Source: Microcaldota archaeon (GTDB lineage: Archaea; Micrarchaeota; Micrarchaeia; Anstonellales; Bilamarchaeaceae). From it: 49,095 nucleotides of DNA. Position 1 is the stretch's first letter. Every line of letters begins with the position of its first letter. The notes below the pieces were generated by a model. It saw only the letters and a program-made list of their open reading frames with translations. It was not told where the DNA came from and made no database searches. Made by a program: the position numbers and the translations under genes. Shown here piece after piece: positions 49,095 to 49,095 of this stretch. The stretch spans positions 1-49,095 of the forward strand of contig JAKEGJ010000020.1 of the NCBI GenBank assembly GCA_022627495.1, in the 5' to 3' direction.

Positions 49095-49095
49095 C

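Noticed and set aside
1-49095. CRISPR array or insertion sequence
   Set aside because: No regularly spaced direct repeats, no transposase-like protein and no terminal inverted repeats with target duplications were found by eye.

Overview
The window comes from a GC-rich archaeal genome. The evidence is a run of archaeal markers: RNA polymerase Rpo7 with Spt4, a stand-alone GMP synthase B subunit, endonuclease Q, GTP-dependent dephospho-CoA kinase, SecD/SecF without SecA-type context, class III (pilin-type) signal peptides, GGTGA-type ribosome binding sites, TATA boxes about 25-30 bases before leaderless starts, and two tRNA genes interrupted by bulge-helix-bulge (BHB) introns. The gene content and odd tRNA introns would fit a DPANN-type lineage (Micrarchaeota/Diapherotrites-like), but that placement is inference.

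Layout. 1-2.8 kb: transcription genes rpo7-spt4, then four tightly overlapping genes for secreted or pilin-like proteins. 2.9-6.6 kb: a class I aminotransferase facing a large secretion/pilus-type ATPase. 6.7-12.8 kb (minus strand): two membrane-anchored Hanks-type Ser/Thr kinases with PEGA domains, then secF-secD. 13.0-21.1 kb: two PP2C-type phosphatases (599 and about 1,700 residues) flanking a doubly interrupted tRNA-Ala(CGC) gene and a VIT/CCC1 metal transporter. 21.2-30.0 kb: two adjacent operons of seven large envelope proteins: Ala/Pro-rich coiled-coil and membrane proteins plus three anchored Cys-rich proteins with TonB/AgmX-like C-terminal domains. 30.1-35.8 kb: a HAD hydrolase, a lipoprotein with ten Cys-rich repeats, a third PEGA kinase, and a signal-peptide protein that looks like a bacterial outer-membrane beta-barrel. 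35.9-49.1 kb: mostly housekeeping and small membrane genes (endonuclease IV-like, TPR, GuaAb, Yip1-like, EndoQ, DUF2085, PRC-barrel, DPCK, RpiA, AlaX), a LAGLIDADG protein and an intron-containing initiator tRNA-Met.

How it fits together. The stretch from about 6.7 to 35.8 kb reads as one functional neighbourhood: three transmembrane kinases with external PEGA domains, two phosphatases, and a set of large envelope proteins of which several have bacterial (myxobacterial-looking) architectures. My working hypothesis is an undescribed envelope-spanning apparatus in an archaeon controlled by Ser/Thr phosphorylation. Two kinase genes share an almost identical promoter-to-start segment, which supports co-regulation. 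No rRNA genes, CRISPR arrays, insertion sequences or replication origin were recognised.
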